From Alphaproteobacteria bacterium (GTDB taxonomy: Bacteria > Pseudomonadota > Alphaproteobacteria > MPNO01 > UBA2964): DNA of 64,000 nucleotides. The stretch is from assembly GCA_012103315.1 (NCBI GenBank), contig WLWZ01000001.1, forward strand, positions 806,001-870,000, written 5' to 3'. The first letter of the stretch is position 1. Every line of letters starts with the position of its first letter. Shown piece by piece: positions 1-8,646 of the stretch. A model generated the notes under the pieces. It had not been told where the DNA came from, made no database searches, and worked only from the letters and a program-made list of their open reading frames with translations. Made by a program: the position numbers and the translations under genes.

Positions 1-1
1 C

Positions 2-937
2 GATATTAGAAATTGGATGCGTCACGCATATACGCTTTATTTCCTCGTCCTTGGGCTCTTGGTTGCTGTTGAGGTTATGGGCGTGATCGGCATGGGAGCT
101 CAACGCTGGATCGACCTTGGTGTAATTCAATTGCAGCCTTCGGAGATAATGAAGATTACACTAGTCCTGGCGTTAGCGCGTTTCTTTCATGGCGCCTCGC
201 TGGAGGAGATCGGTCGGCCGACCTTTCTGATTATTCCGTTGCTTCTGGTCGCAGCACCTGTCGTGCTTGTTCTTCGTCAACCTGATCTCGGCACGGCGAT
301 AATGTTGACGATGACAGCTGGTGTTATTTTCTTTTTGGCTGGCGTGAGGGCGTGGAAATTTGGATTAGTGGTCGGTGCGATTCTTGCCGCGATGCCTCTT
401 GCTTGGACACTGCTTCATGGCTATCAGAAAAAACGGATTCTGACATTTTTGAATCCGGAGAGTGATCCCCTTGGTTCGGGGTATCATATCATGCAATCCA
501 AAATTGCACTTGGTTCGGGGGGCGTCTTTGGAAAGGGATATCTCAGCGGAACGCAAAGCCATCTCAATTTTTTGCCTGAAAAACAAACTGATTTTATTTT
601 TACGATGCTGGCTGAAGAGTTTGGAATGGCTGGCGGCCTTTTGCTGCTCGGGATCTACGCTATCGTCCTGATCTATGGATTTGCGATAGCGTTGCGCGTC
701 CATAATCAGTTTGGTCGATTGATCACCTTGGGGGTCACCGGCACGTTCTTTTTCTATGTCTTTATCAACATTGCCATGGTCATGGGATTGGTCCCAGTCG
801 TAGGTGTTCCGCTGCCTTTAATTTCCTATGGTGGGACCGCGATGCTGTCGTTGATGATAGGGTTTGGGTTTATTCTCTGTGCCTACGTCCATCGTGATGT
901 CAGGGTCGGAAGACACGGTAGTGGCGGCGAAGATTAA
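2..937 (+). CDS. rodA: RodA, peptidoglycan polymerase (5' end cut by window)
   Basis: SEDS-family membrane glycosyltransferase that polymerises lipid II during cell elongation. The frame stays open to the left window edge (residues DIRNW precede the first Met at 17), so the start lies outside the window; RodA is normally about 370-380 residues and about 310 are present. Visible family marks are GAQRWIDLG followed by LQPSEIMK near the start, RQPDLGTA, the periplasmic stretch containing GSGG and LPEKQTDFIF, and the C-terminal PLPLISYGG. Multiple hydrophobic helices are evident. RodA rather than FtsW is chosen from the overall motif wording (VPLPLISYGGTAML). A tRNA follows after about 64 bases. 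Confidence 0.93.
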   Translation, partial: DIRNWMRHAYTLYFLVLGLLVAVEVMGVIGMGAQRWIDLGVIQLQPSEIMKITLVLALARFFHGASLEEIGRPTFLIIPLLLVAAPVVLVLRQPDLGTAIMLTMTAGVIFFLAGVRAWKFGLVVGAILAAMPLAWTLLHGYQKKRILTFLNPESDPLGSGYHIMQSKIALGSGGVFGKGYLSGTQSHLNFLPEKQTDFIFTMLAEEFGMAGGLLLLGIYAIVLIYGFAIALRVHNQFGRLITLGVTGTFFFYVFINIAMVMGLVPVVGVPLPLISYGGTAMLSLMIGFGFILCAYVHRDVRVGRHGSGGED

Positions 938-943
938 CCGTCA

Positions 944-992
944 TAGATAGCTGGTATTCAAGAGTGACAAAGGCTTCGCCCTTTGCTATCTA
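944..992 (+). other. Nested inverted repeat between rodA and tRNA-Lys
   Basis: An outer perfect 8-bp inverted repeat (tagatagc at 944-951, gctatcta at 985-992) encloses an inner stem (caaagg 968-973, cctttg 980-985) that shares one base with the outer arm. It ends 9 bases before the mature tRNA 5' end. There is no T-run, so it is not a classical intrinsic terminator; it could be a processing hairpin or end the rodA transcript. Role unproven. Confidence 0.3.
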
Positions 993-1001
993 GCGGGCTG
1001 T

Positions 1002-1077
<76 letters not shown>

Positions 1078-1168
1078 TTTTTCCTTTAATTTATTTGGTC
1101 CAGAGATGGATTTTGCCGTATTGGGCTTATAAGCGCTCGGGCGAAAGATGAAACTGACTTCGTATGAC

Positions 1169-3004
1169 TCAAGGCTCTGACATATATTTGGTGGCGTTGA
1201 AGTAGGGCAAATTGTCCTTTGAGGAACAGCCCATAACCGCTATCCGTTCGGCAATTCTAATCGCTTTTTGATATTTGCGTTCGCTCTCATCCAGGTCGTG
1301 TTCCTCGAAGGCGGTGCCACAGAGCAGAATCCCGTAATGAGCTTGCACGGTGCGAATTTCACGCCCGGTCAGCATACCATCTGCAATGACATTGAGGTCG
1401 AATTCGTCCTGCTTAATAACCTGAATGGCGTTCTCGACAAGATATTCGCGGATTTTGGTTTCTGCTTTGAGCGCAATATCCCAATAGTCGGATTCAGATC
1501 GGGTTGTTTCGCCCGATACTTCGACAAACGCCATGCAGAAGGACAGAAAGACTTGTTCCTTGGGTGTCGCTGTACGCCAGGCTGTGCCGCCGAGATTCTT
1601 CCAGACGGAGAGATTCATTTCATCGAATACCTTGGGGACGCGGTCAAAGAACAATTTATGCAAACGGTTCTCGGTCAGAGAACCATCCTGTGCCTGTTCG
1701 GCGTAGATATCGATTGCGGCGTAGGATCCACAAACTGGACATGTATCGTCTTCATATGTGTTCTTTTTATATATGTGTGAACAGCGCGTCTTGTTGGGCA
1801 GTTTATTTTCACACAACAAATAAGCATCTCTGCCGTTTTCGCCTTCCTGCTGCTGGCCTACCCAGTTAAATCGGTTGGTAAATTGCATGTAGGATTTGCG
1901 ATGGCTCCAGAGACTCCATTCGAGTTTTTCCACCGGGCCAAAGGTCGTCCAGTTAGAGCTGACGTCAATAATGACGCATTTTTCTTTGTCGGGTGCTGAC
2001 CGTAATCCACGACCGACAGACTGACCCCATAAGACTTTTGATAGGGTGGGGCGTAAATGAACAATGATATTACAATGCGGGTTGTCCCAACCTTCGGCCA
2101 AGACGCCAACGGACACCATTGCTTCGACCTCCCCATTTTCATGGGCCTTCAGCAATTTCATGCGTTCTTTGATCGGAGTTTTGGCGGTAACGATTTCTGC
2201 TGAGACATCGACCTGACGAATGCGGAACAGGGTCTCCTCAGCAACACTAATATCGGCACAGAACCAGGCGGATATTGGTCTTGGTGAAACGCTTTCCCGT
2301 TCCTGCAAATAGCTGGTCATCGCATAGTCAATCATGGATGATTTAACGATTGCAGGGGCGAGTTTCGCGACCGGAAAATCACCTGAACTGATGTCGATAC
2401 CGCTGAGATCGAGATCATGGACGAAATGAGTACGATAGACAGGGTTTACCAAAACCCCTTCCTCGATGAGATTCTCGAATTTGGCGCAATCGATAATAGC
2501 GTCGAAGGCCAGGTTTAGCTGGTCGCGCTGGTCACCCGTACGGCGCTCTGGAGACGCGGTGAGACCTACAAATTGAGCCTCGTCTTTGCCGTGCTCTGTA
2601 AAGTCATCAAGTATCCGTTTATAGCCCTTGCCGTTGGGAGAAACACGATGGGCCTCATCCACGATGATCAGGTCAGCCTTGGGGATGGCATCCGCCAGAA
2701 CATCTTTGGCCCGCATGCTGGTTGAAAGTAGAATATCATAACCGTCAAAAGCAGGACCCGTATCGGACACGGTTAGTTTGCGTACATTGTGGTCGTCACG
2801 TAGTGCACCTTCCAACTGTTCCAGAAGCACCAGACGATGGCACAGCACAATGATCTTTTTGCCTTCGTAAAACCTTTTGATGAGCTCGCTCGCGAGCACA
2901 GTTTTTCCAGCGCCGGTAGGTGCTTTGAGGATAAAGCGACGGTGTTCTTTTATGATCGACGGGAACTGGTCGATAATGTCTTGCTGCCAGGTTCTAAGGG
3001 GCAT
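1169..3004 (-). CDS. RadD-like superfamily II DEAH helicase
   Basis: 611-residue ATP-dependent DNA helicase. Near the N-terminus are a Q-motif-like RTWQQDII and Walker A APTGAGKT; then the DEAH box IIVDEAH, motif III LTASPERR, and in the second RecA domain GVLAEGWDNP and the arginine-finger motif GQSVGRGLR. Between residues about 395 and 430 a cysteine set (CENK, C, then CPVC) suggests a zinc finger as in RadD/YejH, which helps repair double-strand breaks and crosslinks. The C-terminal 180 residues match nothing I recognise. The gene lies convergently 91 bases from tRNA-Lys and has no operon partner. A defence or mobile-element helicase is an alternative. Confidence 0.75.
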   Translation of the reverse strand: MPLRTWQQDIIDQFPSIIKEHRRFILKAPTGAGKTVLASELIKRFYEGKKIIVLCHRLVLLEQLEGALRDDHNVRKLTVSDTGPAFDGYDILLSTSMRAKDVLADAIPKADLIIVDEAHRVSPNGKGYKRILDDFTEHGKDEAQFVGLTASPERRTGDQRDQLNLAFDAIIDCAKFENLIEEGVLVNPVYRTHFVHDLDLSGIDISSGDFPVAKLAPAIVKSSMIDYAMTSYLQERESVSPRPISAWFCADISVAEETLFRIRQVDVSAEIVTAKTPIKERMKLLKAHENGEVEAMVSVGVLAEGWDNPHCNIIVHLRPTLSKVLWGQSVGRGLRSAPDKEKCVIIDVSSNWTTFGPVEKLEWSLWSHRKSYMQFTNRFNWVGQQQEGENGRDAYLLCENKLPNKTRCSHIYKKNTYEDDTCPVCGSYAAIDIYAEQAQDGSLTENRLHKLFFDRVPKVFDEMNLSVWKNLGGTAWRTATPKEQVFLSFCMAFVEVSGETTRSESDYWDIALKAETKIREYLVENAIQVIKQDEFDLNVIADGMLTGREIRTVQAHYGILLCGTAFEEHDLDESERKYQKAIRIAERIAVMGCSSKDNLPYFNATKYMSEP

Positions 3005-3240
3005 TTATGTTCTTTTTGATGAATGGACTACTAGTGACTGTGCGACCGAAAAATTTACAATCTTATAACGGTGGAGTTGCGCTATGTCTTCCTCAGAATG
3101 TCGTCAAAAGAGAATTTTAAGCTCGAAATCAACATTTCAGTGGCGTGAAAGGTCTGGAAAGGGCATATCTCCCCGCCTATCGAAGTTTGTTGTCAATTTC
3201 CAAGCCCATCGTCCTGAAATTCTATATCTGACTCTATAAA

Positions 3241-4137
3241 ATGACCGACCCAACAAATCGTCGAATAGGCCTCCTATTCCTGGTTGCCGGGATATTCTCC
3301 TATGGTTGGCTTTGGCCCGTCATGCGCCTCGGTGTGGAGTATTTACCACCTCTTTGGTTTGCATCTGTCCGCGTATTTATTGGGGCACTTGTGCTGATGG
3401 CGGTCCTGGCTGTGCGTGGAGAGCTTAAACTGCCCACGCGGGCTGATATGCCGGCGGTCCTGAGCGTTGGCATTTGTATGATGGGGCTATACGTGTCGCT
3501 GGTTCACACTGCGGTGGAGTTTATACCTGCGGGGCGTGGCGCCTTGCTTGGCTATTCAACACCTCTTTGGGTGGCCCCGGCGGTCGTGTTGTTCTTCGGA
3601 GAAAAAATGACCGCTTTGCGGGCAATTGGTGTTGTCCTTGGTCTCAGCGGACTCGCTGTTTTGTTTAATCCAGCTGAGCTTGATTGGTCCGATACAGACG
3701 CGTTGATCGGCAATGGGCTGTGTGTTCTTGCAGCAATTTCTTGGTCCATCGCAATTTTGCAGATGCGGAATCACAAGTGGCATCTGACACCCCTACAGCT
3801 CGGTCCATGGCAACTCCTGTTGGCGACTATAGTTACTTTGCCGTTCTCGATTTGGCTGGCAGAGCCCAAAATGCCGGATTGGTCCACTGAATTCGTGCTG
3901 TTGATTTCGTATGGCGGTGTTATCGGAACGGCTATCGCGATGTGGTGTGTTGCTTCCTCTATTCGATACCTTGGTGCTGTTACGACCTCCGTTGGTCTCT
4001 TAGGCGGACCGATGGTGGCTATTGTGACAAGTGTTCTCTTCCTGGGCGAAGTGCTGACCCTGACCCTTGGTGGCGGATTAGTGTTAATTCTCGGTGGCAT
4101 TGCGCTGGTTACACTGGGAGACGCAAAGAAATCATAG
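3241..4137 (+). CDS. EamA/DMT-family transporter
   Basis: 298-residue inner-membrane protein with about ten hydrophobic segments arranged as two EamA repeats (residues about 8-140 and 155-292), the architecture of drug/metabolite transporter superfamily exporters. Family signs are PPLWFASVRVFIGALVL in the first repeat and the GGPMVAIVTSVLFLGE pattern in the second. The family typically exports metabolites or amino acids; the substrate cannot be read from sequence. It stands alone between a divergent helicase gene and a plus-strand protease, with a 236-bp upstream region in which I see no other gene. Confidence 0.85.
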   Translation: MTDPTNRRIGLLFLVAGIFSYGWLWPVMRLGVEYLPPLWFASVRVFIGALVLMAVLAVRGELKLPTRADMPAVLSVGICMMGLYVSLVHTAVEFIPAGRGALLGYSTPLWVAPAVVLFFGEKMTALRAIGVVLGLSGLAVLFNPAELDWSDTDALIGNGLCVLAAISWSIAILQMRNHKWHLTPLQLGPWQLLLATIVTLPFSIWLAEPKMPDWSTEFVLLISYGGVIGTAIAMWCVASSIRYLGAVTTSVGLLGGPMVAIVTSVLFLGEVLTLTLGGGLVLILGGIALVTLGDAKKS

Positions 4138-4257
4138 CCTCAAACCGATACAATTTAATTTTGAAAACTTCATAAAAGACCACTTGGTCTATTTGGATTT
4201 AATTCCTATAATCAACCTATAAGAGAGTTTGTCGAAAAATTTTCTATGGGGGTAGCG

Positions 4258-5613
4258 ATGTTTTCGGTAAAATCTGTATCCATTATGATCGTAATTGCGT
4301 TCGGTCTGGTAATGTCGGCCTGCAATACCATAGGTCCAATGAAAGTCCCTAAGCTTTCGGTATCTAACGTGAAAGCTATCGAAGTACCGACCAATAGCCA
4401 GGCAAGTTTCGCTCTGAAAAAGGTTATTGCAAATATAAGGCGTGGGACTGCCATCGCACATTTCCCAGCTGGTGATCCAATAGTAATAGGAGCGGAAGAT
4501 TATCTTTGCAATTTCTCGCATGGCGCTATGCCTACCCTTGAGTGGGGCACCGGATCTTCGTCCCTCGGAAGCTGGAGTTCGGAGTTAGGAGAAGTTTTCT
4601 TTGAGACCATGAGCCAGGGCGGCTTAAATGTTGTCGGTAACCCCAAAGAACTCTTTAAGGTCAGGGACTCAGTTGCCGGTGCCGAGTATCTGATTGGTGC
4701 CAGAATTTTTGAAATCAAGGGCAACATTTGCCATGAGCATCATTGGTATACCGGGCATCCGTTGCGTCAATATCGCGGCGAAATGTATGTTTCTGTTGAA
4801 TGGTCGATATTTTCCAATCAACTACAACGCACAATTTTTACCTTTAAAACAGAAGGCTACGCCGTACAAAAGCAGCCCAAAAGAAACGGTATTTCGGTCG
4901 CGTTTCAAAATTCATTCGCTGATGCTGTCGAAAGAATGTTGGCATCGCAGAAATTTCGGGCTATCGCGTTGCGACGAGAAACATTTAAGGCGGCGAAAAT
5001 CTTAGATCCCGAAATTTCGATACCTTCTGTCAAACTCCTCGGCGAACCCATTACCCGTAATCAATCCTCACTTCTCTCGTCAGTCGTTACGATCCGTACG
5101 GCAAGCGGGCATGGTAGTGGATTCTTAATAGCAGAAGATGGATTGATTTTGACAAACGAACATGTAGTCGGAAAGGCCAAAAAAGTCTCTGTGATTTTGA
5201 ACAATGGTCTTGAGGTGTCTGGAGAAGTACTAAGAAGGCACGCACGGCGCGATGTCGCGTTGATCCGTGTGTCGTTACGCGCACCCTTTGTGTTGCCTAT
5301 TCGGACAACAGCCGCGAAAGCCCTTGAAAAGGTGTATGTAATTGGTTCGCCGATTAAGACGGGCAACAGATCGACTGTGTCCACTGGAATAATCAGCGGG
5401 AAAAAGTTGATTCGAAAACTACGGTTTCTTCAATCAGATGCAGCTATCTCGCCGGGGAATAGCGGCGGGCCGATGTTGGATAAAAATGGCAACCTTCTTG
5501 GGATAAGTGTTGCGTCATTTTCCCATCCGAAAGCACAAAATTTGAATCTGTTTATTCCTATTCATGAAGGGCTTAAGGCGTTGAATATTCGGCTTGCCAA
5601 TGACCCTAAATGA
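4258..5613 (+). CDS. Trypsin-like serine protease, probable lipoprotein
   Basis: About 451 residues. The start at 4258 is chosen because it directly follows a purine-rich gggggt; an in-frame ATG at 4246 is the alternative. The N-terminus is hydrophobic and ends in VMSAC, a lipobox-like site, so the protein is probably anchored in the envelope. Residues about 30-250 form a region of unknown fold. The C-terminal 170 residues are a chymotrypsin-fold protease: GSGFLI, His in TNEHVVG (about residue 300), Asp in RRDVALI (about 331) and Ser in GNSGGP (about 402). No PDZ domain is visible, unlike DegP. The substrate is unknown; envelope stress or processing is an inference. Confidence 0.85.
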   Translation: MFSVKSVSIMIVIAFGLVMSACNTIGPMKVPKLSVSNVKAIEVPTNSQASFALKKVIANIRRGTAIAHFPAGDPIVIGAEDYLCNFSHGAMPTLEWGTGSSSLGSWSSELGEVFFETMSQGGLNVVGNPKELFKVRDSVAGAEYLIGARIFEIKGNICHEHHWYTGHPLRQYRGEMYVSVEWSIFSNQLQRTIFTFKTEGYAVQKQPKRNGISVAFQNSFADAVERMLASQKFRAIALRRETFKAAKILDPEISIPSVKLLGEPITRNQSSLLSSVVTIRTASGHGSGFLIAEDGLILTNEHVVGKAKKVSVILNNGLEVSGEVLRRHARRDVALIRVSLRAPFVLPIRTTAAKALEKVYVIGSPIKTGNRSTVSTGIISGKKLIRKLRFLQSDAAISPGNSGGPMLDKNGNLLGISVASFSHPKAQNLNLFIPIHEGLKALNIRLANDPK

Positions 5614-5706
5614 ACGTCTGTTTAGTCCGAACAGTCTCTACCTTGCATTTTGAGCCACTGGCGCGCTCAATAGAGTGATAATGATTTTTGCTAGGTGAGG
5701 TCCCAA

Positions 5707-6228
5707 ATGCCGTTTTTTCCATCGCTGCCAGAGGATGCGGGCGTTCGCAAACTATGGGAAGTGTTTAACCCCGAAGCTCACAAAGGCCTTCAAGTATTTT
5801 CGCGCGCATTTATGCGTCGAGAAGGGCAGTTGACTGCAGCTGACAAAGAGATGATTGCAGCCTACGTATCGCAGCTGAATGATTCTGAATATTGCTTTGC
5901 AGGACACTCGCGAGTTGCGATGAATCTCGGTACAGATCCCGGTGTGTTTGAGCCATTGGCCGACAGCATTGATGGCGCGCCGGTCCGTGAGGAACTGAAG
6001 CCGCTATTGAAATTTGTCAAAATCCTGACGCTGACACCGTCCCGTATTACTGAAGCAGATGCTGATGCGGTGCACGCTGCCGGGTGGGATGAACAGTCCT
6101 TTCATGAAGCGATTATCGTTTGCGCACGGTTTTCCATGATGAACCGTATCACGCTCGGTCACGGTTTGATCGTGGATGAAGAACGGCGGGCTGGGGACGC
6201 CCTCAAAATGAATTATGGGGCATCCTGA
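5707..6228 (+). CDS. Peroxidase-related carboxymuconolactone-decarboxylase-like protein
   Basis: About 173 residues of the AhpD/CMD fold group annotated as peroxidase-related enzymes. The start at 5707 is preceded by the ribosome-binding sequence aggtgagg at 5693-5700; an upstream in-frame GTG at 5695 overlaps that site. The sequence has the helical pattern LTAADKEMIAAYVSQLNDSEYC and a CFAGH motif, so one Cys and the His are kept while the second Cys of the AhpD CxxC pair is absent. The next gene (SDR) begins 2 bases after the stop, so they are probably co-transcribed. Reductase or decarboxylase activity is not demonstrated. Confidence 0.75.
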   Translation: MPFFPSLPEDAGVRKLWEVFNPEAHKGLQVFSRAFMRREGQLTAADKEMIAAYVSQLNDSEYCFAGHSRVAMNLGTDPGVFEPLADSIDGAPVREELKPLLKFVKILTLTPSRITEADADAVHAAGWDEQSFHEAIIVCARFSMMNRITLGHGLIVDEERRAGDALKMNYGAS

Positions 6229-6229
6229 A

Positions 6230-7054
6230 ATGTCGACCTTTCCACTCCCTGACATATCTCTCGAAGGACAGGTCGTTATTGTGACCGGTGGCGATCGAGG
6301 TCTCGGTTTTTCTATGGCCAAAGCGATGGCCGAACGGGGCGCTCGACTGGTTATTGCTTCTGTTGATGCAGATGGCTGTGTACGTGCAGCTGAAGAGCTT
6401 AGCGGGTTAGCTATAACCACTGACATTTTGGATCTCGACCAGTGCCGAAATACTGTTAAGCGAGCCGTTGAGAAATTTGGCCGATGTGATGTTTTGTTTA
6501 ATAACGCGCGTCGGCTCATGCGTGGACCTGGCTTGCCACCACAGGGTAATTCCCTACCATTTTACGAGACCGACCCGGACATCTATAGACAAACCGTCGA
6601 GGTCAATGTCATCGGAACCTTTTTTATGGCACGTGCGGCTATAGAACATTTTCGTCAGGCAGAAGCTGGCAAGATCATCAACGTTTCGACGTCTCGGCGA
6701 AATTTTTCTGGCGCGCGCAACTCACCCTATGGCGTGACCAAGGCGGCAGTGGAATCGGAAACTTTGATCTGGGCTCGTGATTTGGATGGTATGGGTATCA
6801 CCGTAAATGCCTTGTTGCCGGGTGGTTCTGCGGATGCCGATCCCAATCGGCCGAAAGATCCCAACAAACCGCTTTTGCCGGTTGATATTATGGACCCGTT
6901 GGCGGTTTGGTTAGCATCAAAAAGGTCGGATGCAGCGAATGGCTGTCGCTATGTCGGGAAGCTGTGGGATCCGACTCTTGACCCTGATGCAGCAGCAGAA
7001 GGTTCCCGTGAAGAGCCTGTGTTTATGGAACAGCAGGTCTCTGCGACGATCTAA
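6230..7054 (+). CDS. Short-chain dehydrogenase/reductase (SDR)
   Basis: About 274 residues. The cofactor motif is TGGDRGLG near the N-terminus, then LFNNARR (the NNAG position), a Ser in NVSTSRR and the catalytic Tyr/Lys pair in SPYGVTKAAVES. The family reduces or oxidises a hydroxyl/carbonyl with NAD(P). The start at 6230 (MSTFPLP) is preferred; an ATG at 6215 would overlap the previous stop. The C-terminal portion (VWLASKRSDAANGCRYVGKLWDP) closely resembles the end of the SDR at 46343-47209, so the two are relatives. It is translationally close to the upstream peroxidase-related gene; substrate unknown. Confidence 0.85.
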   Translation: MSTFPLPDISLEGQVVIVTGGDRGLGFSMAKAMAERGARLVIASVDADGCVRAAEELSGLAITTDILDLDQCRNTVKRAVEKFGRCDVLFNNARRLMRGPGLPPQGNSLPFYETDPDIYRQTVEVNVIGTFFMARAAIEHFRQAEAGKIINVSTSRRNFSGARNSPYGVTKAAVESETLIWARDLDGMGITVNALLPGGSADADPNRPKDPNKPLLPVDIMDPLAVWLASKRSDAANGCRYVGKLWDPTLDPDAAAEGSREEPVFMEQQVSATI

Positions 7055-7062
7055 TCTGGCGG

Positions 7063-8223
7063 TTACGGTAACCCTAGGACCCGTTTCGCAGTGATGTTGC
7101 GCTGAATTTCGCTTGAGCCTGCGTAGATTGTAATTCGTCGAACCTCGCGCCATAGAACAGAAACATCGACCGGACCTTCCTCCGTTTCTATTGGCTCAAC
7201 GTCGGCGGCATGCTCGCCTGCGGCCTCAAACATAAGATCTGCAATGCGCTGAATATTCTCTGTGGCGACGATTTTCATAAAGGATGAGCCGGCGCCGATA
7301 TCCATACCTGCTTTGGCTTGTTGCACCGCATGAGCGAACACGGCGGACTGTGCAAGGACATCGAGCTCCAGCTGCGTGACTTTGTCCTGAAAGACTGGGT
7401 TGTTAATTGCACCTGTTGCTTTGGCGACTCTCTGTAATTTGTCGAGAGACTGCAGAGCCATTTGTGGGTTGGCATTGCCGATACGTTCCGACGCGAGTAG
7501 TGCTTTGGCCACCGACCAACCATCGTTGAGTTCCCCGACGAGGTTGGTAATCGGAATGCGAACGTCATCGAAAAAAACTTCGGCGAACTCTTCGTCATCA
7601 GCAATAGTCATGATAGGGCGGACGGTAATGCCAGTTGTCTTCAGGTCGACGAGGACCATTGAAATACCGCCCTGTTTTTTTGGGGCATCGGGATTAGTCC
7701 GAACAAGGGCATACATCCAGTCTGCAAAATGGCCGCCAGTGGTCCATATTTTTTGCCCATTAATAACAATCTCGTTTCCATCGACTTCGCCACGAGTTTT
7801 AAGACTTGCGAGGTCTGAACCCGAACCCGGCTCGGAATAACCCTGACACCACATAACCTCGCCGGAGAGCATTTTCGGTAAATGGTCCTCCTTTTGCGGG
7901 TCTGTTCCATGATGCATCAAAATCGGCCCGATATGGCCAAGTGCTTGCCGGGAAAGAATTGGTGCTCCGGCTGCACTTAACTCTTCTTGCAGTATGAGTT
8001 GCTCGGAGATGCTGGCTTCCATACCGCCATGTTCTTTGGGCCAGTGCGGCGCGATCCAGCCACGTTCATAGAGTTTGAAATGCCATGGCTGGATCATCTC
8101 GCGTGGCGGACGGGTTGACCAACCAACTAGTTCCGCAGGCAGGTTTTCTTTCATCCATGTGCTTACTTCGGCCCGAAATTTGGCATCTTGTGGGCTGTCG
8201 ACGAGAAAGCTGAGAGAACTCAT
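7063..8223 (-). CDS. Acyl-CoA dehydrogenase
   Basis: 386-residue flavoprotein that introduces an alpha,beta double bond into an acyl-CoA, passing electrons to ETF. Visible marks are WCQGYSEPGSGSDLASL (the FAD/substrate binding signature), GQKIWTTGGHFADW, and the C-terminal signature YAGSSEIQRNI. It is the last of three minus-strand genes with tight spacing (thiolase-like 9827-8646, DUF35 8646-8230, then this gene after 6 bases), which suggests one operon for side-chain or beta-oxidation of an unknown CoA ester. Full family length. Confidence 0.9.
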   Translation of the reverse strand: MSSLSFLVDSPQDAKFRAEVSTWMKENLPAELVGWSTRPPREMIQPWHFKLYERGWIAPHWPKEHGGMEASISEQLILQEELSAAGAPILSRQALGHIGPILMHHGTDPQKEDHLPKMLSGEVMWCQGYSEPGSGSDLASLKTRGEVDGNEIVINGQKIWTTGGHFADWMYALVRTNPDAPKKQGGISMVLVDLKTTGITVRPIMTIADDEEFAEVFFDDVRIPITNLVGELNDGWSVAKALLASERIGNANPQMALQSLDKLQRVAKATGAINNPVFQDKVTQLELDVLAQSAVFAHAVQQAKAGMDIGAGSSFMKIVATENIQRIADLMFEAAGEHAADVEPIETEEGPVDVSVLWREVRRITIYAGSSEIQRNITAKRVLGLP

Positions 8224-8229
8224 TGGTGA

Positions 8230-8646
8230 TTACCGGTCCGGCTCGAAGGCGAAATATTCAAATTCATCGTCTATTTTATCCCAGCAAAGCTGGACAGTCA
8301 TACCGATCTTAACGTCATCTGACGTACAATTGTGAAGCAAGCTCATCAAGCGAACACCTTCTTCGAGGTCTACCGCGGCAATGAGGTAAGGCTCTTCACC
8401 TTCAAATCCGCGCGCTGGGATAACGGTTTCAGTGTACGAATAGATCGTTCCTTTGCCAGTGACTTCGCGCCATTCAAGATTGCGTTTGCCGGTATGTACG
8501 CTCAGCCCGCGTGGATAGAACTGGTATTTTTCGGCCTCGGGGTCGTACTGAAGAAGGAACTTGTGTTCGTTTACGGCATCCCAGAATGGCTGCGTAATAT
8601 TGGTCGGCGTTGGGGCCGGGCGCGGCCGTTTTTCACGTGCTGCCAT
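8230..8646 (-). CDS. DUF35 OB-fold protein, partner of thiolase-like enzyme
   Basis: 138 residues. The C-terminal OB-fold is evident from the run VTGKGTIYSYTETV and YLIAAVDLEEGVRLMS. The N-terminal rubredoxin-like zinc ribbon normally carries two CxxC pairs; here the corresponding segment (LLQYDPEAEKYQFYP, SVHTGKRNLEW) has none of the four cysteines, so zinc is probably not bound. Family members form complexes with thiolase-like enzymes, for example the DUF35 partners of the steroid side-chain aldolase Ltp2. The gene overlaps the thiolase-like stop by one base, supporting a stable 1:1 complex here. Confidence 0.85.
   Translation of the reverse strand: MAAREKRPRPAPTPTNITQPFWDAVNEHKFLLQYDPEAEKYQFYPRGLSVHTGKRNLEWREVTGKGTIYSYTETVIPARGFEGEEPYLIAAVDLEEGVRLMSLLHNCTSDDVKIGMTVQLCWDKIDDEFEYFAFEPDR

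Noticed and set aside
1268..1869. Plus-strand ORFs of 170 and 121 codons
   Set aside because: They lie opposite the helicase gene, show no domain signs and are frame shadows of it.
4177..4190. Hairpin agacca-ct-tggtct after the EamA gene as terminator
   Set aside because: Stem is short, loop too tight and T tract interrupted; not convincing.
6004..6519. 171-codon minus-strand ORF
   Set aside because: Antisense to the peroxidase-related and SDR genes, low-complexity, no start context.
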